The notes: generated from the letters alone by a model not told the origin. Counted from the first letter of the stretch, positions 7,560 to 14,883 are shown. The stretch is 26,782 nt of DNA from JBHIDJ01 sp046760105 (GCA_046760105.1 JBHIDJ010000032.1:1-26782), one strand, 5' to 3'. Program-made: numbers and translations.

Positions 7560-9146
7560 TCAAAGATTCAGGAACTTGAGCTTTGTGATGGCCGGAACCT
7601 TAGCCAGCGCGTCGAGCGCGGCCGGCGGCGGTTCGCTGTCGAGATTGATGAACGACAAGGCCTCCTCGCCGGGCTCGTTGCGTCCCATGCGCCACTCACC
7701 GATGTTGACCTCGTACGCGCCGAGCATGGTGCCGACCTGTCCGATCACCCCTGGCACGTCCTTGTTCAGCATGATGAGTAACGGGCCCCTCGGGTCGGCA
7801 TCCAAATGATAACGGCTGATTTGCACAATGCGCGGCTCGCGACCACCGAACAAGACTCCCGCTATCACGCGGCTGCCCTCGTCCCAGTGCGCGCGGCAGG
7901 AGATTAGGTTCGAATAGTCGGCCGCGCTGACTCCCTTGGACTGCGAGATTGCAATTCCATGCTGCTCGGCCAACACAGGAGCGCTCACGTAGTTGACCGC
8001 ATCCGCGAGGAAGCCCTCAAGCAATCCCTTGAGCAGCGCCGCGGCCACCGGGCGTGCCAGGCCTTCGACGGCTTCGCCACGCAACTCCACTTCCACACGC
8101 CTAATGGGTGCGGGTGCCATATGAAACTGCAGTGCGCCGATCTTAGTGGCAAGTTCCATGTAGGGCAGTACCGTAGCGTAGTCCGGACCGGCCGGAAACG
8201 GCATATTGATGCTGTTGCGAAAGTCGCGACCGCGCAGTGCATCCAGCACTTGATCCACGATCTGGATAGCTACGTCGCGCTGTGCTTCCAGTGTGCTGGC
8301 ACCAAGGTGCGGGGTGTGCACGACGTTCGCTAGCCCGAGCAACGGATGACTGGAAGTCGGCGGCTCCTCCGCGTAGACATCCGTGCCGAACGCCCGCACC
8401 TTGCCAGCCTTAAGCGCCGCCGCCAACGCCTGCTCGTCAACCAGCTCACCGCGGGCGGTATTGATCAAGATGACACCGTCTTTTACTCGGCTGAGCGTCT
8501 GGGCATTGATAAGATGTTCGGTCTCTGCCGACATGCTGGCGTGCAACGAAATGTAATCGGCCTGCTCCAGCAGATCATCCAAGTCGACCAAGGTCACACC
8601 GTGCTCCTGCCCAACCTCCTCCGACACATAGGGATCACATGCCATGACCTCCATACCGAACGCCTGCGCGCGCGTGGCCACCAATCGTGCGATGCGACCG
8701 AAGCCGACCAGACCGAGTCGCTTGCGGTAGAGCTGAACCCCGGTGAACGCCGACCTCTTCCATTTACCGCCTTTTACCGAGGCATGGGACTGCGCCGTAT
8801 GGCGGCTCGCGGCCAGCATGAGGGCCATGGCCTGTTCTGCGGTGGCAACCGAGTTTGCTTGTGGCGTGTTCATCACGATCACGCCGCGCTGCGTGGCTGC
8901 ACGCACGTCGATGTTGTCGACCCCCACACCGGCACGACCGACCACCTTTAATCGGCTGGCAGCCGCCAACAGGTCCGCATCTACAGTCGTCTTGCTGCGG
9001 ACCATCAGGGCGTCGTACTCGCCGATGATTGCTCGCAATGCCGCCTTGTCGCTACCTATTCTCACGTCAAAGGCGATGTCGTCGGCGGCTTCAAGCCGAT
9101 CCAGTCCAGCCTGCCCGAGCCTGTCTGCTACGAGAATGCGAAACAT
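7560..9146 (-). CDS. serA: D-3-phosphoglycerate dehydrogenase
   Basis: Catalyses NAD-dependent oxidation of 3-phosphoglycerate, the first step of serine synthesis. The product, about 528 residues, is the long (type I) form with an intervening ASB domain and a C-terminal ACT domain. Numbering from the upstream ATG at 9152: Rossmann glycines in GLVGFGRIA (about 147-155), catalytic Arg in NTARGELVDE (R234), Glu in DVYAEEPP (E263), His in HTPHLGAST (H282). The ACT domain covers about 455-530 (LIMLNKDVPGVIGQVGTMLG) and in this family mediates serine feedback. I prefer ATG 9146 over 9152 because AAGAG at 9156-9160 is then 9 nt upstream. It follows the serB-like gene by about 50 nt, forming a serine operon. 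Confidence 0.96.
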   Translation of the reverse strand: MFRILVADRLGQAGLDRLEAADDIAFDVRIGSDKAALRAIIGEYDALMVRSKTTVDADLLAAASRLKVVGRAGVGVDNIDVRAATQRGVIVMNTPQANSVATAEQAMALMLAASRHTAQSHASVKGGKWKRSAFTGVQLYRKRLGLVGFGRIARLVATRAQAFGMEVMACDPYVSEEVGQEHGVTLVDLDDLLEQADYISLHASMSAETEHLINAQTLSRVKDGVILINTARGELVDEQALAAALKAGKVRAFGTDVYAEEPPTSSHPLLGLANVVHTPHLGASTLEAQRDVAIQIVDQVLDALRGRDFRNSINMPFPAGPDYATVLPYMELATKIGALQFHMAPAPIRRVEVELRGEAVEGLARPVAAALLKGLLEGFLADAVNYVSAPVLAEQHGIAISQSKGVSAADYSNLISCRAHWDEGSRVIAGVLFGGREPRIVQISRYHLDADPRGPLLIMLNKDVPGVIGQVGTMLGAYEVNIGEWRMGRNEPGEEALSFINLDSEPPPAALDALAKVPAITKLKFLNL

Positions 9147-9200
9147 TGACATCCGCTCTTGCTACCCGCTGCGTTCACGGGTCGATGTGATTGCACGTGG

Positions 9201-10052
9201 TCACCGTAAAGCTCCATACTGGGCCTCCCAGGCACGCGTGAAACGAGTGCGAAGTCGTTCCGGTCGAAACTCAAGCGCACCGGATGCGACGAGGGTGATC
9301 GTCTTTTCCACCAACTCGGCATCGTTGTCACGGCACTGGCGTAACGCCGCTGGCCCGGCGGCCAGCGCCAGTACCGGTGCCAGGCTTGCGCAGCGCATGA
9401 AAATAGGCGCTTCGCGTTCGACGCGCGCACGCACCATCACGCCACCGTACCCAAGAAACAGATCGACCATACTCGCCGCCAGCAGATCGCTGATGCCATC
9501 GCCGATGAGGAGGCTGCGACCGGATTGTCCGTTAAGAAACTGTTTTACAATGTCAGCCTTGCCCCGGCTCTCCGCCAGTGCGCTCTTGCGATAGTCAAGA
9601 TAGCGGTCCGTTTTGTGCAGAGCCGCGTCGTCTCGACTGCGCCACCACTCACCGGCCAATTGATTGTAGTCGACACCGACCCCGCGAATGTTCTCCGGCG
9701 GGACGCCAAGCGAAATACCGAACTCCCTCACCGGCTCATGAAGACCCCCGCTAATGATATAGACCTGGTGCCCGAGTTTCATGAGAGCATGGACGACGGC
9801 AGCGGCATCCTCGACGACGTTGCTCTTATACACCTCCCGTAGTGCGCGCACCGCGCCGCGCGTCGGGTTGATGGCCTCAAGGCGCTCGCGATAGACGTCG
9901 TCGAGATCGAGAGCGCCGTCCATCGCCGCTCGGGTAAGCTCCTCGACAGATTCACCCACACCGGCCTTTGCGGCCAATGCGTCAATACCCTCCACGCTCG
10001 TCAGCGTCGAGTCGCAGTCGAAAAAAACATGCTCATAACGTGGCCAGCGCAT
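9201..10052 (-). CDS. HAD-family phosphoserine phosphatase-like protein
   Basis: 283 residues of the HAD-IB phosphatase group. Motif I is FFDCDSTLTSVEG (nucleophile D12, acid/base D14), motif II Ser is S101 in YIISGG, motif III Lys is K165 in RGKADIV, and motif IV is IGDGISDLLAA (D185, D189). This is the phosphoserine phosphatase pattern, and the gene lies directly upstream of serA, so dephosphorylation of L-phosphoserine to serine is the natural assignment. Compared with classical SerB it lacks an N-terminal ACT-like extension but carries an extra C-terminal region of about 60 residues after the HAD core (LAPVLALAAGPAALRQCRDNDAE...). No transaminase SerC is in the window. ATG 10052 gives MRWPRYEHVFFD. 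Confidence 0.88.
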   Translation of the reverse strand: MRWPRYEHVFFDCDSTLTSVEGIDALAAKAGVGESVEELTRAAMDGALDLDDVYRERLEAINPTRGAVRALREVYKSNVVEDAAAVVHALMKLGHQVYIISGGLHEPVREFGISLGVPPENIRGVGVDYNQLAGEWWRSRDDAALHKTDRYLDYRKSALAESRGKADIVKQFLNGQSGRSLLIGDGISDLLAASMVDLFLGYGGVMVRARVEREAPIFMRCASLAPVLALAAGPAALRQCRDNDAELVEKTITLVASGALEFRPERLRTRFTRAWEAQYGALR

Positions 10053-10166
10053 CGCTGTCGTTTTACTGATGGCGACTTTTCCGATCCACTACAGTCGGCG
10101 GCGAACACCGTCCCGACCGCGAACACCATTACCCGAGCCGTACACGCGTCCAGCCTGCACGGCCGA

Positions 10167-10207
10167 AAATAAAAAAGGCACGACCCCCGGCCGTGCCCTT
10201 TTATTTT
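10167..10207. terminator. Bidirectional intrinsic terminator
   Basis: Stem GGCACG (10177-10182) pairs with CGTGCC (10192-10197) and extends imperfectly inward, with a C-rich loop. An A-rich run precedes it and a CTTTTATTTT run follows, so it has a U-tract on both strands. On the minus strand it ends the 34-codon small membrane peptide gene immediately upstream, insulating it from serB. No plus-strand gene feeds it. Confidence 0.85.
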
Positions 10208-10225
10208 ACCGCAGCTGCTGAGAGT

Positions 10226-10330
10226 TTACGTGGTCAGAATTCCCACAACCACCAGAACTGCGAAAGCAACAACAAGGTAGATCCACGCCTTGCTCTTACC
10301 TAACGATGCCTCGTCGGTGGATTTCGACAC
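10226..10330 (-). CDS. Single-span small membrane peptide, 34 aa
   Basis: A short gene supported by three signals: an AGGAGG Shine-Dalgarno (minus strand, 10339-10344) 8 nt before a GTG start at 10330, a TAA stop at 10226, and the intrinsic terminator about 20 nt after the stop. The product starts MSKSTDEASLGKSKAWIY, a polar, mildly charged head, and then runs LVVAFAVLVVVGIL before ending TT: a single transmembrane helix almost at the C-terminus. Orientation is probably N-in/C-out by the Lys residues before the helix. I know of no family for it; small membrane peptides of this size often bind and tune larger membrane complexes, but that is inference. It is probably a stand-alone transcription unit. 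Confidence 0.72.
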   Translation of the reverse strand: MSKSTDEASLGKSKAWIYLVVAFAVLVVVGILTT

Positions 10331-10344
10331 AACAATATCCTCCT

Positions 10345-10693
10345 AAGTGTAACGCGTCTAGGAACCGGCCAAAGCTGACCGCACCAGAAATGTTTTGTCC
10401 TCGAACTCGAAACGAGAACGTTCATGGTTCAGCAAACGCCATGCCAATGGGTATGCGATGCACGGATTTGGACTCACCCTAGCGGGCGAGGCAGGATGTC
10501 GGCCTTGCCGGCATCCCCATAACTCGTGTAAGCTGCTGAATTTATGGATATTTATTGTTTGGAGGAGATAAACCCGGTCGATGCACGACATCGACGCTCG
10601 CCGCCTAACCGACCATCGACCGCATTATGCGGGGGCTGGCGCGCTCGTTGGCAAACAAAGCCTGTATAAATTAGGAAGCTGGGTTAGCATCGG
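10345..10693. other. Intergenic interval with one strong hairpin
   Basis: About 350 bases. A 77-codon minus-strand frame (10358-10591) and two plus-strand frames of about 40 codons (one following a GGAGGAG tract at 10561) give Arg-rich, family-less products and are not called. A clean hairpin at 10494-10516 has a 9-bp stem, ggatgtcgg with ccggcatcc, one G-T pair and a CCTTG loop, with no T-tract. The interval should hold the promoter of the 34-aa gene and the 3' end of the tlpA-like gene. Confidence 0.4.
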
Positions 10694-11263
10694 TTAGGAC
10701 GCGCGCTCAGCCAGTAGATCGCTGATGCGCCTCTCGATCTCCGTCGCGCGCCGATCGCTGGCATGGGTCTCACCGAAATAAACCGAACGAATCCGACCTT
10801 GCTTGTCGATCAGGTAAAAGGCGGGCCAGAAACGATTGCCCACAGCGTTCCAATAGGAGTAGTCGTTGTCGATCATAACGGGATGGTCAAGCATAAACTC
10901 CTTGACCTTTCGTACGACATTGGCGCGTATGCGTTCATGATTGAATTCTGGCGTGTGTACGCCGATGACGGTCAGCTCGCGGCCCTCGAACCTTTTCTCT
11001 ACGGACTTGAGCCAGGGAAACGAGCGGTAACAGTTCCAACAGTCGAAGGTCCAAAAGTCCAAAAGCACAACCCGACCCCGCAGATCTGCCAACTTAAGAG
11101 GGGACGAATTGATCCAGTCCTCGGGACCATGATGGGTAAACTCCGGTGCCGGCGGCGCGCGGTCGATGTCGTAAGCCTTGGCGCCCCCAGTCTGTTCCAA
11201 AACAAGTGCTAGGACAGCAGCGGCGATGACGGAAACGACAGCGATGAACCTGGATCTCACCAT
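10694..11263 (-). CDS. TlpA/DipZ-like thiol-disulfide redoxin, exported or anchored
   Basis: 189 residues. An N-terminal basic-hydrophobic segment (residues about 5-22) is a signal peptide or membrane anchor, followed by a thioredoxin-fold domain with redox pair C75/C78 in DFWTFDCWNCYRSFPWL. LKLADLRGRVVLLDFW before the pair and NRFWPAFYLIDKQGRI with the cis-Pro are typical of the TlpA/AhpC-TSA group; the CWNC pair resembles the C-terminal redoxin domain of DipZ proteins. It probably reduces or oxidises disulfides in the periplasm. A good Shine-Dalgarno (GGGAGG, about 7-8 nt before ATG 11263) supports the start. It diverges from the nucleoside transporter gene. No CcdA/DsbD partner is visible nearby. 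Confidence 0.9.
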   Translation of the reverse strand: MVRSRFIAVVSVIAAAVLALVLEQTGGAKAYDIDRAPPAPEFTHHGPEDWINSSPLKLADLRGRVVLLDFWTFDCWNCYRSFPWLKSVEKRFEGRELTVIGVHTPEFNHERIRANVVRKVKEFMLDHPVMIDNDYSYWNAVGNRFWPAFYLIDKQGRIRSVYFGETHASDRRATEIERRISDLLAERAS

Positions 11264-11340
11264 TGGATACCCTCCCAGAGCAGTTGCGTCTTCTTGATCT
11301 GACAGCGTGTTATTAACCCGGTTCCACCATGGTGCGTAGG

Positions 11341-11369
11341 TTGAACTCGTCCTAGCAACGCGGGATTAT
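11341..11369 (+). promoter_or_regulatory. Candidate sigma70 promoter for the nucleoside transporter
   Basis: TTGAAC (11341-11346) and GATTAT (11364-11369) are separated by 17 bp, each four of six to consensus, about 75 nt before the transporter start in the divergent intergenic region. Moderate match only. Confidence 0.35.
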
Positions 11370-11443
11370 GCCGTTACACAAGCCGAGTGTGTTGCGTTTA
11401 GCCTGCTGGCCGCTCGAATTTCGATGAAAAGCGTTGCGTAAAA

Positions 11444-12691
11444 ATGCTCGTTGCCCAAAGTCTTCTCGGTCTTACCGTGTTGATTGCGCTTGCGTGGGCT
11501 ATGAGCGAAAACCGTCGGCGCGTGCCGTGGAAAACTGTGCTCATGGGTCTGGCATTGCAACTGCTGCTCGCCGTCATCCTGCTGAAGCTGCCCCTCTTCC
11601 GTGACCTGTTCCTGGCTCTGAACAACGCGCTGCTCTCTGTCGAAACCGCGACTAGAGCGGGCACGTCCTTCGTGTTCGGCTATCTCGGGGGTGGTCGGCT
11701 ACCATTTGAAGAATCTTACCTGGGTGCGAGCTTCGTGCTCGCCTTTCGCGCTTTACCTTTGGTCCTGGTGGTAAGCGCCTTGTCGGCCCTGCTCTTTTAT
11801 TGGCGGGTCCTGCCAGTGATCGTTGGGGCGTTTTCACGGCTTTTGCAGAAGATCATGGGCGTCGGCGGCATCGTCGGTGTAGGTGCTGCCGCCAATATCT
11901 TTGTTGGCATGATCGAAGCACCGCTGTTCGTTCGCCCTTATCTCAAGGATATCAGCAGAGCCGAACTATTTATCATCATGAGCTGTGGTATGGCGACGAT
12001 CGCGGGAACGGTCATGGTGCTGTACGCAAGTATTCTCGTCAGCATCATCCCAGATGCCATGGGTCACGTGCTGACCGCCTCGATTATTAGCGCACCGGCC
12101 GCTATTACCATGGCCGTACTAATGGTGCCGCCCGATGACAAAGTAACGTCTGGTGAAATGGTCCCAGCCGAACTGGCCGAAAGCAGCATGGATGCCATCA
12201 CCAAGGGAACGCTGCAGGGCGTGCAGCTGTTACTGAACATCGTTGCCATGTTGATTGTGCTAATTGCGTTGGTAAGCCTGACAAATCAGATCCTCGGACT
12301 ATTGCCAACGCTCGACGGTGAACCGATCACGCTACAGCGTGCCCTGGGCTACCCGATGGCTCCACTGGTTTGGCTTATGGGTATTCCGTGGGAGGAAACG
12401 CTGGCCGCCGGGGCATTGTTAGGCACGAAGACGATCTTAAACGAGCTGATTGCCTACACGGAACTCGCACGGTTACCCGAAGGCACGTTGAGCGAACGAA
12501 GCCGGCTGATCATGACTTACGCGATGTGTGGTTTTGCTAATCCGGGCAGTCTCGGCATTATGCTCGGTGGGTTAGCTACCATGGCCCCCGAGCGGCGGAG
12601 CGAAATCGTGTCTTTGGGCGCTAAGTCCATCGTCGCGGGTACGCTTGCCACCTGCATGACGGGGGCCCTCATCGGGGTGTTGTTGCCATAA
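11444..12691 (+). CDS. CNT-family concentrative nucleoside transporter (NupC type)
   Basis: 415 residues, highly hydrophobic, the usual length for bacterial CNT proteins. Family markers include WKTVLMGLALQLLLA near the N-terminus, then GVGAAANIFVGMIEAPLFVRPYL, the SCGMATIAGTVMVLYA re-entrant/TM region, and GALLGTKTILNELIAY, the NEFVAY-type motif that lines the nucleoside site, followed by ALCGFAN-like YAMCGFANPGSLGIMLGG. It imports nucleosides through the inner membrane with H+ or Na+ symport; the coupling ion cannot be read reliably. ATG 11444 lacks a clear Shine-Dalgarno, and an A-rich tract precedes it. The yqgE-like gene follows on the same strand after 96 nt. Confidence 0.94.
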   Translation: MLVAQSLLGLTVLIALAWAMSENRRRVPWKTVLMGLALQLLLAVILLKLPLFRDLFLALNNALLSVETATRAGTSFVFGYLGGGRLPFEESYLGASFVLAFRALPLVLVVSALSALLFYWRVLPVIVGAFSRLLQKIMGVGGIVGVGAAANIFVGMIEAPLFVRPYLKDISRAELFIIMSCGMATIAGTVMVLYASILVSIIPDAMGHVLTASIISAPAAITMAVLMVPPDDKVTSGEMVPAELAESSMDAITKGTLQGVQLLLNIVAMLIVLIALVSLTNQILGLLPTLDGEPITLQRALGYPMAPLVWLMGIPWEETLAAGALLGTKTILNELIAYTELARLPEGTLSERSRLIMTYAMCGFANPGSLGIMLGGLATMAPERRSEIVSLGAKSIVAGTLATCMTGALIGVLLP

Positions 12692-12787
12692 TCCGAAACC
12701 GAGTAGTCGCGCCACAACGGCTTGCTGCATGTAGCTCATTTGTCCTTTACAATGTGGCGAGTGTATCTTTCCTGTGAATGGTGACAC

Positions 12788-13525
12788 ATGTCCAGCTGTG
12801 GCTTGCGTCTTATCGTATTCTTCCTGGGATCACTGGCGTTCTTGCCGTTGGTTCATGCCGACTCGAGCAGCGCAGCGATCCCAAAGGACGAACAACGCTC
12901 CCCTAGCCGGGTAGTTCCACAGAAGGGTGTGTTTTTGGTCGCAAAGCCCAGCATGCGCGATCCCCGTTTCCAGCGCACAGTTGTCCTGCTCCTGATACAC
13001 GAAAAGGATGGAACCCTGGGGCTCATCATCAATCGACCAACGGAAATCCCAGTGACTCGTGTGCTTCCCGACCTACCCGTGCCGACTGAAGATGAAGACC
13101 CCCATGTACTGTTCTTCGGCGGACCAGTAGGGATGAATATCCTGCTGTTCTTGGTGCGTACTGGTGATGCACTTGAGCAGGCAGCACACGTCATGGCAGA
13201 CGTCTACTACAGCGCCGACAAGGACACCCTCGAGCAGCTACTTAAGGAGCAAAGGGGAACGGGGCAGCTGCGCATGTACGTAGGCCATTCCGGCTGGGCC
13301 CCGGGACAGTTGGCGGCCGAGATCGCGCGCGGTGATTGGTTGCTCGTGCGCGCGGACGCGCAAACCATATTTAAAAAGGATTGGGACAACGTTTGGCCCG
13401 ACCTCATCGAGCGGCGCCCGCCGCCGGGACTGATTGTCGACTACCCACGAGGCGAGATCGCCGCCAAAGCGGGGCTGCACCTAGCGGGTGCTACGTCCGT
13501 TCGAACCCAAGCCATTACCAGATGA
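12788..13525 (+). CDS. YqgE/AlgH family (DUF179) protein with N-terminal signal peptide
   Basis: 245 residues. The DUF179 core (about 45-225) is clear: GVFLVAKPSMRDPRFQRTVVLL, then HEKDGTLGLIINRPTEI, FFGGPVGMNILLFL, YVGHSGWAPGQLAAEI and GDWLLVRADAQTIF. Ordinary YqgE/AlgH proteins have about 185-190 residues and start almost at the core. Here about 45 residues are added in front: a hydrophobic stretch (LRLIVFFLGSLAFLPL) followed by a likely signal peptidase I site after VHA (residue 24). No lipobox Cys is present. If the start is right, this copy acts outside the cytoplasm. Function of the family is unsettled. ATG 12788 has only a weak GGTGA tract upstream; an internal start near the core is not obvious. 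Confidence 0.9.
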   Translation: MSSCGLRLIVFFLGSLAFLPLVHADSSSAAIPKDEQRSPSRVVPQKGVFLVAKPSMRDPRFQRTVVLLLIHEKDGTLGLIINRPTEIPVTRVLPDLPVPTEDEDPHVLFFGGPVGMNILLFLVRTGDALEQAAHVMADVYYSADKDTLEQLLKEQRGTGQLRMYVGHSGWAPGQLAAEIARGDWLLVRADAQTIFKKDWDNVWPDLIERRPPPGLIVDYPRGEIAAKAGLHLAGATSVRTQAITR

Positions 13526-13540
13526 TCCCTCGCCTGCCAC

Positions 13541-13568
13541 TTGACAATGCTCTTTTTGTCCTTATAAT
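13541..13568 (+). promoter_or_regulatory. Near-perfect sigma70 promoter of the tetR-OYE operon
   Basis: TTGACA (13541-13546) and TATAAT (13563-13568) are both exact consensus, with a 16-bp spacer. The predicted transcription start, about 13575, falls within the inverted repeat that begins 2 bp downstream. Such a strong promoter makes sense only if it is repressed most of the time. Confidence 0.88.
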
Positions 13569-13569
13569 C

Positions 13570-13593
13570 TTAGTTAGCTATCCAACTAACTAA
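13570..13593. promoter_or_regulatory. Inverted-repeat operator, likely bound by the adjacent TetR regulator
   Basis: TTAGTTAG (13570-13577) and CTAACTAA (13586-13593) are perfect 8-bp inverted arms around an 8-bp centre. The repeat covers the predicted start site and ends 2 bp before the regulator's start codon, the geometry expected for autorepression. A TTAGTTAG-containing site recurs before the thioredoxin gene. Confidence 0.8.
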
Positions 13594-13595
13594 AG

Positions 13596-14156
13596 ATGAT
13601 GCCGAGAACGAGCGACAAACGCGAACGACTGCTGGAAGCCGCCAGGGAGCTAATACACCGGCAGGGTTATAGCCCGACTACGCTGGCGGATATCGCGGAC
13701 GCGTCCGGGGTGCCGTTAGGCAATGTCTACTACTACTTCAAGACCAAAGACGAGATCGCCGCGGCCGTGATCGACGAGTATACGGCCGAACTTCGCACCC
13801 GCTTGCAGGGATGGGAAGTCAATCCTGATCCCAGACAGCGACTGATCGGTTTCGTTGAGATGGTCGGCAGTAATCGCGACAGCGTGGCTAGACACGGATG
13901 CCCGGTCGGGAGCCTTTGCCAGGAACTCAACAAGGATCGTGCACTGCTATCGGACAAGGCCGACAGCATGCTGAAGACGCAGCTTAAATGGATCACCAAG
14001 CAGTTTCGGCTGATGGGCAAAGAAGACGCGACTGATCTTGGCCACCAACTCATGGCCATGTTGCAAGGCGTCAGTTTGCTTGCCAACGCGTTAAACAGCA
14101 CGATCGTGGTAGATCGGCAAATCCGTCGGCTAAAGCAGTGGCTGCGGACGCTATAA
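13596..14156 (+). CDS. TetR/AcrR family transcriptional regulator
   Basis: 186 residues. The N-terminal TetR helix-turn-helix (about 8-55) is intact: RERLLEAARELIHRQGYSPTTL, IADASGVPLGNVYYYFKTKDEI. The C-terminal ligand domain carries two cysteines, C102 and C108, in RHGCPVGSLCQELNKD, near the position expected for the ligand pocket, and has none elsewhere. By genetic context (an old yellow enzyme and a thioredoxin downstream) it is a functional analogue of NemR, whose Cys residues sense electrophiles and hypochlorite; that is inference. It should repress its own strong promoter through the overlapping inverted repeat. ATG 13596 or 13599 could start; the leader is only about 20 nt, with a weak AAAG ribosome site. 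Confidence 0.93.
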   Translation: MMPRTSDKRERLLEAARELIHRQGYSPTTLADIADASGVPLGNVYYYFKTKDEIAAAVIDEYTAELRTRLQGWEVNPDPRQRLIGFVEMVGSNRDSVARHGCPVGSLCQELNKDRALLSDKADSMLKTQLKWITKQFRLMGKEDATDLGHQLMAMLQGVSLLANALNSTIVVDRQIRRLKQWLRTL

Positions 14157-14197
14157 GCACAATGCTGCCTTGAACGTCTTTTTTTAAAGAATCAATT

Positions 14198-14214
14198 TTA
14201 GTTAGTTAACTTAC
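14198..14214. promoter_or_regulatory. Second operator-like site before the thioredoxin gene
   Basis: TTAGTTAG repeats the left arm of the upstream operator and is embedded in an imperfect palindrome, GTTAGTTAACTTAC, centred on TTAA with one mismatched pair. It lies immediately before the AAGGAG ribosome site of the thioredoxin gene. A possible weak -35, TTGAAC at 14170, with an AT-rich -10 region near 14193-14199, would place the site over a second promoter. Confidence 0.5.
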
Positions 14215-14230
14215 AAAGGAGATTGAGATC

Positions 14231-14608
14231 ATGACCCTACAAACCACCGGAACGCCCAACCAAGAAACAAGCGCAACCGCGCACGACCATGAGGTGATCG
14301 AGCTAAACAAGGACAACTTCGACGAGACCATAAGCAGCCACGCGGTTGTGCTTGTCGATTTCTGGGCACCCTGGTGCGGCCCATGCCTGTCTTTTGCCCC
14401 GACCTATACAGCCATAGCAAAGAAACATCCCGACATCCTTTTCGCTAAGGTCAACGTCGACCAAGAGCAGATACTAGCGGCCAAGTATCAGATCCGCGCG
14501 ATCCCGACGTTGATGGCTTTCCGGGATGGGGACGTTGTCCTTTCACGAGCTGGTGCCCTACCCGCTTCGAAGTTGGAAGAAGTGATAGCTAACACCGTGG
14601 GCCGCTAA
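14231..14608 (+). CDS. Thioredoxin
   Basis: 125 residues with the classical active site WAPWCGPC (C49, C52) and cis-Pro in RAIPTLMAF. About 20 residues of polar N-terminal extension precede the usual thioredoxin start (VIELNKDNFDE). The residue after the site is Leu-Ser-Phe rather than Arg/Lys-Met. It is cytoplasmic and should reduce disulfides in target proteins with thioredoxin reductase. AAGGAG at 14216-14221 gives ideal spacing to ATG 14231. It is the first structural gene of the operon and 38 nt precede the TusA-like gene. In this context it may repair thiol damage or recycle the TusA-like partner; I infer this from order only. Confidence 0.95.
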   Translation: MTLQTTGTPNQETSATAHDHEVIELNKDNFDETISSHAVVLVDFWAPWCGPCLSFAPTYTAIAKKHPDILFAKVNVDQEQILAAKYQIRAIPTLMAFRDGDVVLSRAGALPASKLEEVIANTVGR

Positions 14609-14646
14609 GACCTTGTGGTCGACAACCGCGTCTCTAGGAGGAACTC

Positions 14647-14883
14647 ATGAGCTTAATAACGCAAGAGCTTAATACGAGCGGGACAGATCGTTTGTCGCCG
14701 CTTCTACAAACGCAACAGGCAATCACCGATCTCAATTGCGGGGAGATCTTGATGATCAACGCTTCCAACCCCGGGATGCTGGCGGAGCTTGACGCGTTTT
14801 GCCAACAGACTGGCAACGAGCTGCTGGAGCATCTCGAATGGGACGGCGAGTTCACTGTCCTGATCCGCAAGTTCTGCCAATAG
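14647..14883 (+). CDS. TusA/SirA-like protein lacking the catalytic CPxP cysteine
   Basis: 78 residues that align with TusA over the whole length: a first strand LNTSG, a helix LLQTQQAITDLNCGEIL, then ASNPGMLAELDAFCQQTGNELLEHLEWDGEFTVLIRK. In sulfur-carrier TusA proteins the motif after the first strand reads xCPxP; here the equivalent positions read R-L-S-P, so the persulfide-carrying Cys and its following Pro are gone. Cys remain at NCGE, AFCQQ and the C-terminal FCQ. It is therefore unlikely to be a normal sulfur relay carrier; it may be a protein-binding or repurposed version. A strong AGGAGG precedes ATG 14647. It sits between the thioredoxin and ene-reductase genes. Confidence 0.85.
   Translation: MSLITQELNTSGTDRLSPLLQTQQAITDLNCGEILMINASNPGMLAELDAFCQQTGNELLEHLEWDGEFTVLIRKFCQ

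Noticed and set aside
8743..9594. 283-codon plus-strand frame across serA and the serB-like gene
   Set aside because: It spans two well-supported genes on the opposite strand and has a low-complexity Ala/Arg/Ser product with no family motif.
10358..10591. 77-codon minus-strand open frame near the small membrane peptide gene
   Set aside because: No ribosome site or recognisable protein; kept only as part of the intergenic description.
10561..10700. Plus-strand ORFs of about 38-41 codons after a GGAGGAG tract
   Set aside because: Spacing from GGAGGAG to the next ATG is about 13 nt, the products are Arg-rich with no family, and no terminator or promoter supports them.
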